64,000 nucleotides of DNA, from positions 1 to 64,000 of the forward strand of contig UQPP01000003.1 in the NCBI GenBank assembly GCA_900543025.1. The letters are read 5' to 3'. Of the stretch, positions 47,771-57,442 are shown in pieces. The stretch is from an uncultured Collinsella sp. Lineage in GTDB: Bacteria > Actinomycetota > Coriobacteriia > Coriobacteriales > Coriobacteriaceae. The notes beneath the pieces are model-generated. The model was not told the DNA's origin. It did no database searches and worked only from the letters and a program-made list of their open reading frames with translations. Positions within the stretch are counted from its first letter, which is position 1. Every line of letters starts with the position of its first letter. A program made the position numbers and the translations under genes.

Positions 47771-49231
47771 ATGAGCGAGAACGATTCCCAGCGCCCCCAG
47801 GATCAGGGCAATGCCGGCGAGACTCAGCAGCAGCCGCGCGTACAGGTGGAGTCGACGCCTGCCGACGGCAACATTCCCTACGTGCAGGCCTACGACACGC
47901 AGACCGGCAAGCCGCTGGGCGGCCAGCAGGTTGTAAACAAGCACACGGTGGTCAAGACCAAAACCAAAAAGCTGCCGATCTTTATTACGGCACTTGCCGG
48001 CTGTGCCTGCGGCGCCCTGCTGGTCATTGCGCTCATTATGAGCGGCACGCTCGATATCGGCGGCGGCAGGAACGCCGTGACGGCGGGTGCTTCGGGTTCA
48101 TCGACGCAAAAGATCACCATCGACTCCGAGGACACCACGCTGGCCGAGGCCGTCTCTGCCAAGGCCCTGCCCTCCGTCGTTTCCATCACCGCTACTTCGA
48201 GTGGCAGCCAGAATGGCTCGCTTTCGCAGTCTGCCGACGAGTCGGATAGTTCGGGCAGCGTCGGTTCGGGCGTTGTGCTCGATACCGAGGGCCACATCCT
48301 CACCAACAACCATGTGGTCGATGGCTATGACCAGTACGTGGTTACCATGGACGACGGAACCACGTACGAGGCCGAGTTCGTGGGCAACGATGCTTCGAGC
48401 GACCTGGCTGTTATCAAGCTCAAGGATGCTGACGCCTCCAAGCTCACGCCGATTGAGATTGGTGATTCCTCCAAGCTCAACGTGGGCGAGTGGGTCATGG
48501 CGATCGGCTCGCCGTTCGGCAACGAGCAGTCTGTCTCCACGGGCATTGTGTCGGCGCTGTATCGCTCCACGGCCATGAGCTCTACCAACGGTAACACCAT
48601 CTATGCCAACATGATCCAGACCGATGCCGCCATCAACCCGGGCAACTCCGGCGGCGCGCTCGTCAACGACAATGGTGAGCTGGTGGGCATTAATTCGCTT
48701 ATCGAGAGCTATTCGGGCTCCAGCTCGGGCGTGGGCTTTGCCATTCCGGTTAACTACGCCAAGAACATTGCCGACCAGATCATCGACGGTAAGACGCCGG
48801 TGCACCCGTACCTGGGCGCCACGCTTTCGAGCGTCAACGCGCTCAACGCCCGCACCAACAAGCTGAGCACCGATAGCGGCGCGTATGTGGCGAGCGTCGT
48901 TGAGGATGGCCCTGCTGCCAAGGCCGGCATCCAGGAGGGCGATGTCATTACCAAGCTGGGCGACGACGAGATTACGAGTGCCGATGGCCTGATCATCGCC
49001 CTGCGCAGCCACGAGGTGGGCGAGAAGGTCGAGATCACGCTCATGCGCGGCAAGGAAGAGAAGAAGGTCACCGTCGAGCTGGGCTCCGATGAGGAGCTGC
49101 AGAACCAGCAGCAGGATGACAGCGCGACCGACACCGGCAACGGCGGTATTACCGACGAGCAGCTGCGCCAGTATCTGGAGGAGCTGTTGGGCCAGCAGGG
49201 CCAGGGTCAAGGCTACGGTCAGGGCTACTAG
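47771..49231 (+). CDS. htrA: HtrA/DegP-type serine protease with PDZ domain
   Basis: An envelope quality-control protease of 486 residues. A ~70-residue polar N terminus in the cytoplasm leads to one membrane segment (LPIFITALAGCACGALLVIALIMSG). The trypsin-like domain holds His181 (NNHVV), Asp211 (SSDLAVI) and Ser293 (GNSGGALV). One PDZ domain (~360-450) follows, and the tail is rich in Gln/Gly. ATG 47771 follows AAAGGAT; an in-frame ATG 39 bases earlier lacks a ribosome site. A single-gene unit closed by a strong terminator. Confidence 0.94.
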   Translation: MSENDSQRPQDQGNAGETQQQPRVQVESTPADGNIPYVQAYDTQTGKPLGGQQVVNKHTVVKTKTKKLPIFITALAGCACGALLVIALIMSGTLDIGGGRNAVTAGASGSSTQKITIDSEDTTLAEAVSAKALPSVVSITATSSGSQNGSLSQSADESDSSGSVGSGVVLDTEGHILTNNHVVDGYDQYVVTMDDGTTYEAEFVGNDASSDLAVIKLKDADASKLTPIEIGDSSKLNVGEWVMAIGSPFGNEQSVSTGIVSALYRSTAMSSTNGNTIYANMIQTDAAINPGNSGGALVNDNGELVGINSLIESYSGSSSGVGFAIPVNYAKNIADQIIDGKTPVHPYLGATLSSVNALNARTNKLSTDSGAYVASVVEDGPAAKAGIQEGDVITKLGDDEITSADGLIIALRSHEVGEKVEITLMRGKEEKKVTVELGSDEELQNQQQDDSATDTGNGGITDEQLRQYLEELLGQQGQGQGYGQGY

Positions 49232-49257
49232 CGAGCCGTATCGCGTATATCGAGGCC

Positions 49258-49299
49258 AGAGGGGGCTGTCCCATCAACGTGGGGCAGTCCCCTCTTTTC
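49258..49299 (+). terminator. Terminator of htrA
   Basis: AGAGGGGGCTGTCCC pairs with GGGGCAGTCCCCTCT around ATCAACGT, followed by TTTCTTATT. Confidence 0.85.
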
Positions 49300-49303
49300 T
49301 TAT

Positions 49304-49334
49304 TGATCCGTTGGGGACGGAGGAAAATGGATCA
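49304..49334. repeat. 31-bp GGGGACGGAGGAAA unit, single copy
   Basis: TGATCCG, TTGGGGACGGAGGAAA and GGATCA in one 31-bp unit, matching the right-hand unit at 24345-24375 at 27 positions. The rest of the gap to ligA (49335-49481) has no gene. Confidence 0.75.
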
Positions 49335-49448
49335 TTTAGAGTTGATAAGGGCATGGTTTAATCGCGCAATCCATCCCGGTTCGTCGACTGCCGATTCGAT
49401 GCGGTTCGAAAGGGTTATTCGGCGCCATGGTGACCGGTGGTACTCTAG

Positions 49449-51710
<2,262 letters not shown>

Positions 51711-51730
51711 TACATCGATAACCAAATTAG

Positions 51731-51770
51731 AAAACCTCCCGGAAAGGTTGATACTTTCCGGGAGGTTTTT
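51731..51770 (+). terminator. Terminator of ligA
   Basis: AAAACCTCCCGGAAAG pairs with CTTTCCGGGAGGTTTT around GTTGATA, followed by further T. Confidence 0.92.
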
Positions 51771-51876
51771 ATTTGGGCGTGGTGGCGGGCAGCATGATCT
51801 GCGTCATGTAGGTTGCTGAGGGTGACCCTGCGGAGCGGTGTCGTTCCGGAGCGATAGAAGATTTATTCAAAGCAAA

Positions 51877-51913
51877 GGGGCCCCGCAGTGAGGTCTCACA
51901 ACGGGGCTGCCCC
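51877..51913. repeat. Interrupted hairpin before the toxin-antitoxin operon
   Basis: GGGGC, CCCG and GTGAG on the left pair with CTCAC, CGGG and GCCCC on the right around GT, leaving small bulges. The ~100 bp before it (51771-51876) holds no gene. Confidence 0.45.
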
Positions 51914-51927
51914 ATTGTGATGAGTTT

Positions 51928-51959
51928 TATACACTTTAACATTAATATTAACGTGTATA
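51928..51959 (+). promoter_or_regulatory. Palindromic operator of the Phd-PIN operon
   Basis: TATACAC and GTGTATA close a 32-bp AT-rich palindrome centred on TTAATATTAA, 35 bases before the antitoxin start. This is the usual place for antitoxin autorepression, and the AT richness stands out from the GC-rich surroundings. Confidence 0.6.
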
Positions 51960-51994
51960 CTTAGCAGTGAAGATATATGTTGAGAGGAGCAGTT

Positions 51995-52387
51995 ATGGTT
52001 ACCGTCGCGTTTTCGGAACTGCGCCAAAACCTTACGCAGGTGGCCGAAAGGGTTGCCAATGAGGGCGAGGAGGTTGTGGTCTTCAAGCGGAGCAAGCCGT
52101 TGTTCAAGATCGTGCCGCTCGACTATGAAGGTCCAGTTACGGTGGAATATGACGCTGCCCAGGAGCGTGGGGGCGCAAAACCGACGTGCGGCACGGGCAA
52201 GCCCAAGCGCGACGTGGGTACGATGTGGCATCCCAAGATCACCTGGAAGGAGATCCGTGAGATGCTCGCGGAGAATGAGGACTACCAGGAGTATCTCGAT
52301 ATCGTGGCTAACATGCCAAAGGGAACGCCGCTCGATACGATGACGGTTGAAGATGAAAAGCGCGTCGCGAGGGAGCGCTACCTATGA
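51995..52387 (+). CDS. Phd/YefM-family antitoxin
   Basis: A 130-residue antitoxin. Residues 1-45 are the Phd/YefM DNA-binding fold (VAFSELRQNLTQVAERVANEG, then VVVFKRSKPLFKIVPL). The rest includes a basic/Pro-rich linker and a C-terminal acidic region (MLAENEDYQEYLDIV), which would wrap the toxin. AGAGGAGCAG precedes ATG 51995; the frame opens at 51977. Its end overlaps the toxin start by four bases (ATGA), the coupling typical of toxin-antitoxin pairs. It should repress its own promoter at the upstream palindrome. Confidence 0.88.
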   Translation: MVTVAFSELRQNLTQVAERVANEGEEVVVFKRSKPLFKIVPLDYEGPVTVEYDAAQERGGAKPTCGTGKPKRDVGTMWHPKITWKEIREMLAENEDYQEYLDIVANMPKGTPLDTMTVEDEKRVARERYL

Positions 52388-52806
52388 GGGCATTTCTCGA
52401 TACCAATTTTCTGCTCGATTGCGTGCTGCCGGGCCGGCCGGAGCATGGGGCGGCGCAAACGACCAAGGGGCTCGTTGACGTGGGACTTATCGAGGGTGTT
52501 GTTTCGGCCTGCTCTCTCAAGGACGCGTACTACATTCTCACTAAACAGGCAGGCGAGGCGCGCGCCCGCGAGGTAGTGCGCGACTGTCTTAAGAGCTACT
52601 CGGTAGAGCCGCTCGACCAAGAAGCTTGTTTTACCTCCGCCTATTCCGATGAGCCGGACTTTGAGGACGGCTGTATCCGTGCGATGGCCGAGCGTGCCGG
52701 CGTGGACTTTATCATCACGCGTGACCGCGCCGCTTTTGTGCGCTCGACCATCAAGACCTTCTCGCCTACAGAGTTCATCCGTGCGTTTCCGATTCCGGAG
52801 GAGTAA
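52384..52806 (+). CDS. PIN-domain toxin (VapC-like)
   Basis: A 140-residue PIN ribonuclease. It starts MRAFLDTNFLLD with the first catalytic Asp at 6. Further acidic residues are at Asp47 (CSLKDAYY), Glu94/Asp95 (PDFEDGC) and Asp114 (FIITRD), completing the metal site. It overlaps the antitoxin gene by four bases. The pair resembles the Phd-PIN class, in which the antitoxin is not VapB-like. RNA target is unknown. Confidence 0.88.
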   Translation: MRAFLDTNFLLDCVLPGRPEHGAAQTTKGLVDVGLIEGVVSACSLKDAYYILTKQAGEARAREVVRDCLKSYSVEPLDQEACFTSAYSDEPDFEDGCIRAMAERAGVDFIITRDRAAFVRSTIKTFSPTEFIRAFPIPEE

Positions 52807-52867
52807 AACCGCCATATCGGGGATTGTCCCCGGCGTTTTGCGAGCTTGTTGGGAGGCTCCTGATCCA

Positions 52868-53098
52868 GTGACTGTTACAAAAAACGGCTATAGCAAATTT
52901 GTTGTACTTCGATCTGAAGACTATGACCTCATGGTTCAGGAACAGGCTAAGGCTCGTCTGATGGCTCGTATAGCTGTGGCCGAGCGGGAGCGTGCTGCTG
53001 GCACGGCGCGTGATGCCTTTGAGGCTCTCGATGACCTTGAGGCAAAATATGGCCTATAACGTCAAGATTCTGCCTTCAGCCGAACGTTATCTAGGCAG
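52868..53098 (+). pseudogene. Remnant of a YefM-RelE toxin-antitoxin pair
   Basis: After the PIN gene, a frame ending at 53059 encodes VTVTKNGYSKFVVLRSEDYDL and a C-terminal helix region (to residue ~64), the second half of a YefM antitoxin without its first ~30 residues. An overlapping frame from ATG 53049 gives MAYNVKILPSAERYL, the start of a RelE/ParE toxin, and then loses similarity after about 16 residues near the end of the convergent MerR gene. Both halves are broken, so this is decay, perhaps with GTG 52868 still translating the antitoxin tail. Confidence 0.7.
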
Positions 53099-53101
53099 TT
53101 C

Positions 53102-53950
53102 TTATCTGAACGGGGCAACGGGCACCGTGATCTGCGTCACGTAGGTCGCCGGGTCGTCGCTGATGATGTCGTCGATGAGGGCAATCTCGCGTGAGGGACC
53201 GGCGGGTGTCAGGCCGTGCTCGCGCATATAGCCGAGCAACTGCTTATAGCGCGGGTCCGCTTGCCCGTGCGTGCCGCGAAAGCTCATGGTCAGGCAGCGC
53301 GCGGCGGGCCGCACCTCGATATCGCCCAGGTATTCATCGGTGTCATCGAGCAGCAGAAAGACTTCGTCGTAGCCGTCAAAGTCGCCGCCGGCCAGGCGCT
53401 CGGCGCTAATCCCAACGCCCAAGTTGCCCAGAAAGACAAAGGTCTCGTGTTGCCCCTTCTGCAGTTGACGAATTTGCCACTCCAACGCATAGGCGTCGGT
53501 AGGGTTGACGCGTTCGCGCAACACGGCGCAGCGAAGCTCGGGCGCATCGATTGTGCAAATGGTATCGAGCTCGGTGTTCAAGGCATCATGCAGTAGAGCA
53601 AGTCGGTTATCGATCTTGCGCGACACGCGCTCCAACTCGCGTCGCTTGCGCTCGATGAGCTCCTGCTGCTGAGCCAGCTGCCGCTGCATGAGGTCTACAT
53701 CGCGCGTGGTCACAAACTCACGGATCTGCGCTAGCGGCAGGTCGAGAACACGCAGGTGACTGATGGTGTTGAGGGTGGAGGGCTGCCGCGATCCGTAGTA
53801 GCGGTATCCACTCGCCGGATCGATGTGCGCCGGGTCCAGCAAGCCCATCTGCTCGTAATGGCGCAGCGTGCCCACGCTCAGGTTAAACAGGCGCGCCACC
53901 TCGCCAATACGGAGCAGGCCCTCGGTATGTTCGGTTGGCGAGTCGGTCAT
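53102..53950 (-). CDS. MerR-family regulator with GyrI-like effector domain
   Basis: A 282-residue activator. The MerR winged helix (LRIGEVARLFNLSVGTLRHYEQMGLL, then YRYYGSRQPSTLNTI) lies at residues 12-75. A long dimerisation helix runs ~80-130, and a C-terminal domain of about 150 residues resembles BmrR/GyrI-type drug-binding domains. It lies 56 bases downstream of the MATE gene on the same strand. A promoter with a 19-bp spacer containing CTACAATCGTTGTAG lies before the MATE gene, so it probably activates the pair in response to a compound. Confidence 0.9.
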   Translation of the reverse strand: MTDSPTEHTEGLLRIGEVARLFNLSVGTLRHYEQMGLLDPAHIDPASGYRYYGSRQPSTLNTISHLRVLDLPLAQIREFVTTRDVDLMQRQLAQQQELIERKRRELERVSRKIDNRLALLHDALNTELDTICTIDAPELRCAVLRERVNPTDAYALEWQIRQLQKGQHETFVFLGNLGVGISAERLAGGDFDGYDEVFLLLDDTDEYLGDIEVRPAARCLTMSFRGTHGQADPRYKQLLGYMREHGLTPAGPSREIALIDDIISDDPATYVTQITVPVAPFR

Positions 53951-54006
53951 GGGACCGCTCCTTTCGGTAAAAAGCAGAGGAGGGGAGCCAGGTTCGCGTT
54001 ACCTCG

Positions 54007-55353
54007 CTACGCCATCAGTTTGTCAAAAGCTCCGCGGCGGTTGAGCACGGTAAACGCGACAACACAGATGACTGCCGACAAAATCGATCCGCACGGCGAA
54101 GCGATGCCCATGGGAAACAGCGTGTCGGAATAGGCGTTCGACAGCAGCCACGCGCCCGGCACGCGAATGAGCGCCACTGCCAGCACGTTGTGCGCAAAGC
54201 CGATGTAGCTCTTGCCGTATGCAGCGAAAAAGCCGCTAAAGCAAATGTGGATGCCGGCAAAAATCGCGTCGAAAATGTAGCTGCGCATATAGCCGGTGCC
54301 GGCGGCGACCACCGCGGCGTCCTTGGCAAAAAAGCCGATAAACGCCGGCGCCACCAGCCACATCAGCGCCGTGATCAGGCAGCCATACACTACCGAGATT
54401 GTCATGGCATCTTTGAGCACCTGACGTGCACGATCGCCCTTGCCCGCGCCGGCGTTTTGCGCCGTGAGCGCGCTGACGGTGGCACCCATGGAACTCGGCA
54501 CAATGAACAAAAAGCTGATCATCTTCTCGACCAGGCCTACGGCAGCGGCATCGACCAGGCCGCGATGGTTGGCGATGACGGTGATAAACATAAACGCCAC
54601 CTGGATGCAGCCGTCCTGCACGGCCACGGGCACGCCGATCTTAAGAATGCTGCCGAGCACCTCGGGCTGGGGGCGCAGGTCGCTGCGCTTAACGTGGATG
54701 TTCGTGCGACGGCTCTTGAGCCACACGAGCGCGAGGGCAACGCTAGCCGTCTGGGCGGTTACCGTGCCGAGCGCCGCGCCCACGGGGCCGAGCCCCATGT
54801 GCCCGATAAACAGAAAGTCGAGCGCGATATTAATGATGCATGCCACGCCAATCACGTACATGGGCGAGCGCGAATCGCCCAGGCCGCGAAAGATGGCCGA
54901 GAGGATGTTGTATGCGGCGATAAACGGAATGCCTACAAAGCAGATGCGCAGGTAGGCGGCAGTGCCTTCGACCGCTTCGGCCGGCGTGCCAATGAGCGCC
55001 ACGATCTGCGGGCACAGTGCGAGCAGGACAACGGCCAGCACCACCGAGACGCCCATAAACAGCGTGATAGTGTTGCCGATGGCGGTCTCGGCGCGGTCGA
55101 AGCGGCGCGAGCCTACGGCGTGGCCGACGATGACCGTCGTTCCCATGGCCAGGCCCACGAGCGTCACGGTAATGATATAGAGCGTCTGCGCGCCATTGCC
55201 CACGGCGGTGATGCCGGCAGCGCCGCTAAACTGCCCCATCATGTACAGGTCGGCCATGCCGTAGAGCATCTGCAAAAAGTACGAGAGCATATAGGGCAGG
55301 GCAAAGACGGCGATGGTCTTGAGGACATTGCCGCGAGTGAGGTCGTGTTCCAT
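54007..55353 (-). CDS. MATE-family multidrug efflux transporter
   Basis: A 448-residue membrane protein with about twelve membrane segments in two MATE halves. It starts with TRGNVLKTIAVFALPYMLSYFLQMLYGMADLYMMGQF, and the second half has GVPVAVQDGCIQVAFMF. This family exports cationic drugs or dyes using Na+ or H+ gradients. It is the first gene of a two-gene unit with the MerR regulator, under a MerR-class promoter at 55394-55424. Confidence 0.9.
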   Translation of the reverse strand: MEHDLTRGNVLKTIAVFALPYMLSYFLQMLYGMADLYMMGQFSGAAGITAVGNGAQTLYIITVTLVGLAMGTTVIVGHAVGSRRFDRAETAIGNTITLFMGVSVVLAVVLLALCPQIVALIGTPAEAVEGTAAYLRICFVGIPFIAAYNILSAIFRGLGDSRSPMYVIGVACIINIALDFLFIGHMGLGPVGAALGTVTAQTASVALALVWLKSRRTNIHVKRSDLRPQPEVLGSILKIGVPVAVQDGCIQVAFMFITVIANHRGLVDAAAVGLVEKMISFLFIVPSSMGATVSALTAQNAGAGKGDRARQVLKDAMTISVVYGCLITALMWLVAPAFIGFFAKDAAVVAAGTGYMRSYIFDAIFAGIHICFSGFFAAYGKSYIGFAHNVLAVALIRVPGAWLLSNAYSDTLFPMGIASPCGSILSAVICVVAFTVLNRRGAFDKLMA

Positions 55354-55393
55354 GGGCGGGGCTTTCTGGCTTGGTTCGTTTAGCTACCAGTGT

Positions 55394-55424
55394 AGTGAAA
55401 ACCCTACAACGATTGTAGAGTCAA
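55394..55424 (-). promoter_or_regulatory. MerR-type promoter of the MATE-MerR operon
   Basis: On the minus strand TTGACT (55424-55419) and TTCACT (55399-55394) are separated by exactly 19 bases. The spacer contains the perfect dyad CTACAA-TCG-TTGTAG. A 19-bp spacer with a central dyad is the hallmark of promoters activated by MerR-family proteins. Confidence 0.85.
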
Positions 55425-55464
55425 GGTTTGTGTCGGCAGTGGAGCGAAAAAAGTCGCGCGCACC

Positions 55465-55573
55465 ATTATTCCGAGTGAATATGGACACACGTCACGAGAA
55501 CTCGCCGCCGGCGCTAACCTTGCAGAAAACGATTTCGGAATACTTGACACCATTATTCGGCGCGCAATAATAC
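55465..55573 (+). promoter_or_regulatory. Promoter of the ABC exporter with ATTATT-type dyads
   Basis: TTGACA (55544-55549) and TAATAC (55568-55573) are separated by 18 bases. ATTATT and AATAAT form a dyad within and after the spacer at about 55552-55571, so a repressor bound there would block the promoter. A related ATTATTCCGAGTGAATAT lies ~90 bases upstream at about 55466-55483. Confidence 0.6.
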
Positions 55574-55612
55574 GTGCGTTTGCGAACAACGTTTGATGGG
55601 GGTTGAACCTGC

Positions 55613-57442
55613 GTGCGCAATCTCAAAATACTGTTTTCCTATCTAGGGGCATACCGTCGCGATGCCATCCTCGGCGTGTTCTTTGTGTCGGTCGAGACGA
55701 TACTCGAGCTGTTTATCCCGGTCATCATGGCCAACATCATCGATGTGGGCGTGCCTGCGGGTGATATCAACTACATGCTGCTGCAGGGCGCGTACATGTT
55801 GGTGTGCGCTGCGCTTTCGCTGGTACTGGGCTTGGGTTATGCCCACACGTCCGCCCGCGTTGCATCGGGCCTAGGCGCTAACCTGCGCGAGGCCGAGTAC
55901 AAAAAGATTCAGACACTCGCTTTTGGTAACCTGGACAACTACGACGCCAGCTCGCTCGTCACCCGCATGACCACGGACATCACCGTTATCCAAAATGCTG
56001 TGGGCAACGGCTTTCGCCCTATGGTGCGCGGCCCGGTGACGCTTATCGTCGGCCTTATCTACGCGCTGATGCTGTCGCGCCCGCTCGCTACCGTCTTTGC
56101 GATCATCTTGCCCGTGCTGGCAATCGTGCTGGGCGTCATCACCTATCGCGTCAGTCCGCTCTACCGCCAACTCCAGACCTCGATGGACCACCTCAACGGC
56201 GTGGTGCAAGAGGACCTTACCGCCGTGCGCGCCGTGAAGGCTTACGTGCGAGCCGAGCACGAGTGCGACAAGTTCGACACCGTCAATACCGAGCTCGCCG
56301 GCACGGCGACCAAGACCTTCGGCACCGCCGTGCTCAACCTGCCGGTGTTCCAACTCTCGATGTACGTGGCTGCGCTCTCTATCCTGTGGATTGGCGGCCG
56401 CATGATCATCGAAGGTCGCTTGGGCGTGGGCTCGCTCACGGGCTTTATGAGCTACGTACTGCTGATCATGAACTCGCTCATGATGATTTCCAACGTGTTT
56501 TTGCTGCTCACGCGCGCTCTCACAAGCGTGGGCCGTATCGCAGAGGTGCTCGATGAAGAGCCCTTTATCGCCAATCCTGCGGGAGACCTCGCGACTGCGG
56601 TGCCAGCGGACGGCAGTATCGAGTTTCGCGACGTTTCCTTTAAATACCGCGCGGATGCAGCCGAGGATGTGCTCGAGCATATCGACCTTCGCATCGAGAG
56701 CGGCTCGACGGTGGGCATCCTCGGCGGCACGGGCTCGGGCAAGAGCTCGCTTGTGCAGCTGATTGCGCGCCTGTACGACGCCACCGAGGGCGTCGTACTT
56801 GTGGGCGGACACGACGTGCACGACTACGACCTGGTCGCCTTGCGCGACGCCGTGGGCATTGTGCTGCAAAAGAACGTGTTGTTCACGGGCACCGTGCGCG
56901 AGAACCTGCAGTGGGGCAATCCGCAGGCGTCGGACGATGAGCTCCTCGCGGCTTGCCGCGCAGCGTGCGTGGACGAGTTCCTTGATCGCATCGGCGGGCT
57001 GGACGGCGAGTTGGGTCAAGGTGGCGCCGGTGTTTCGGGTGGCCAGAAGCAACGCCTGTGCATCGCGCGCACGCTGCTCAAGCACCCGCGCGTGCTCATT
57101 TTTGATGACTCCACCAGCGCGGTCGATATGGCGACCGACGCTAAGATTCGCGAGCACATCGCCCGGATTTCCGATACGACCGTGCTCATCATTGCCCAGC
57201 GCATCGCGAGCGTCATGGATGCCGATCGCATTGTGGTGTTGGACGACGGTCGTGTCCACGGCGTGGGCACGCACGAGGAATTGCTGGCGGGCGACAACAT
57301 ATACCAGGAGATTTACGCCTCGCAGATGGAGTTTGCGGGGGACGCGGACGCCGGCGACGGCAGCGACGATGGCTGCGCGAATGACCCGTTTTCCTCCGTC
57401 GCATGCGGATCACCCTTGGAAGGGGGTGAGCGCCATGCCTAA
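55613..57442 (+). CDS. ABC transporter, exporter type, subunit 1
   Basis: A 609-residue half-transporter with six membrane segments (~15-310) fused to an ATPase. Walker A is GGTGSGKSS near 372, the signature is VSGGQKQRL and Walker B is RVLIFDDSTSAVD, with Asp where exporters usually have catalytic Glu, the degenerate-site pattern of heterodimeric exporters. The start is GTG behind GGGGGTTGAACC. It overlaps the second subunit by eight bases. The last ~30 residues (after MEFAGDADAG) are a Gly/Asp-rich tail into which a 31-bp intergenic repeat has been placed. Confidence 0.9.
   Translation: MRNLKILFSYLGAYRRDAILGVFFVSVETILELFIPVIMANIIDVGVPAGDINYMLLQGAYMLVCAALSLVLGLGYAHTSARVASGLGANLREAEYKKIQTLAFGNLDNYDASSLVTRMTTDITVIQNAVGNGFRPMVRGPVTLIVGLIYALMLSRPLATVFAIILPVLAIVLGVITYRVSPLYRQLQTSMDHLNGVVQEDLTAVRAVKAYVRAEHECDKFDTVNTELAGTATKTFGTAVLNLPVFQLSMYVAALSILWIGGRMIIEGRLGVGSLTGFMSYVLLIMNSLMMISNVFLLLTRALTSVGRIAEVLDEEPFIANPAGDLATAVPADGSIEFRDVSFKYRADAAEDVLEHIDLRIESGSTVGILGGTGSGKSSLVQLIARLYDATEGVVLVGGHDVHDYDLVALRDAVGIVLQKNVLFTGTVRENLQWGNPQASDDELLAACRAACVDEFLDRIGGLDGELGQGGAGVSGGQKQRLCIARTLLKHPRVLIFDDSTSAVDMATDAKIREHIARISDTTVLIIAQRIASVMDADRIVVLDDGRVHGVGTHEELLAGDNIYQEIYASQMEFAGDADAGDGSDDGCANDPFSSVACGSPLEGGERHA
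57382..57412. repeat. 31-bp GGGGACGGAGGAAA-type unit inside a coding region
   Basis: TTTTCCTCCGTCGCATG with TGACC and GGATCA ends is the reverse complement of the 31-bp unit at 24345 and 49304, with a few changes. It encodes residues ~590-600 of ABC subunit 1, just before the stop. Confidence 0.6.
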
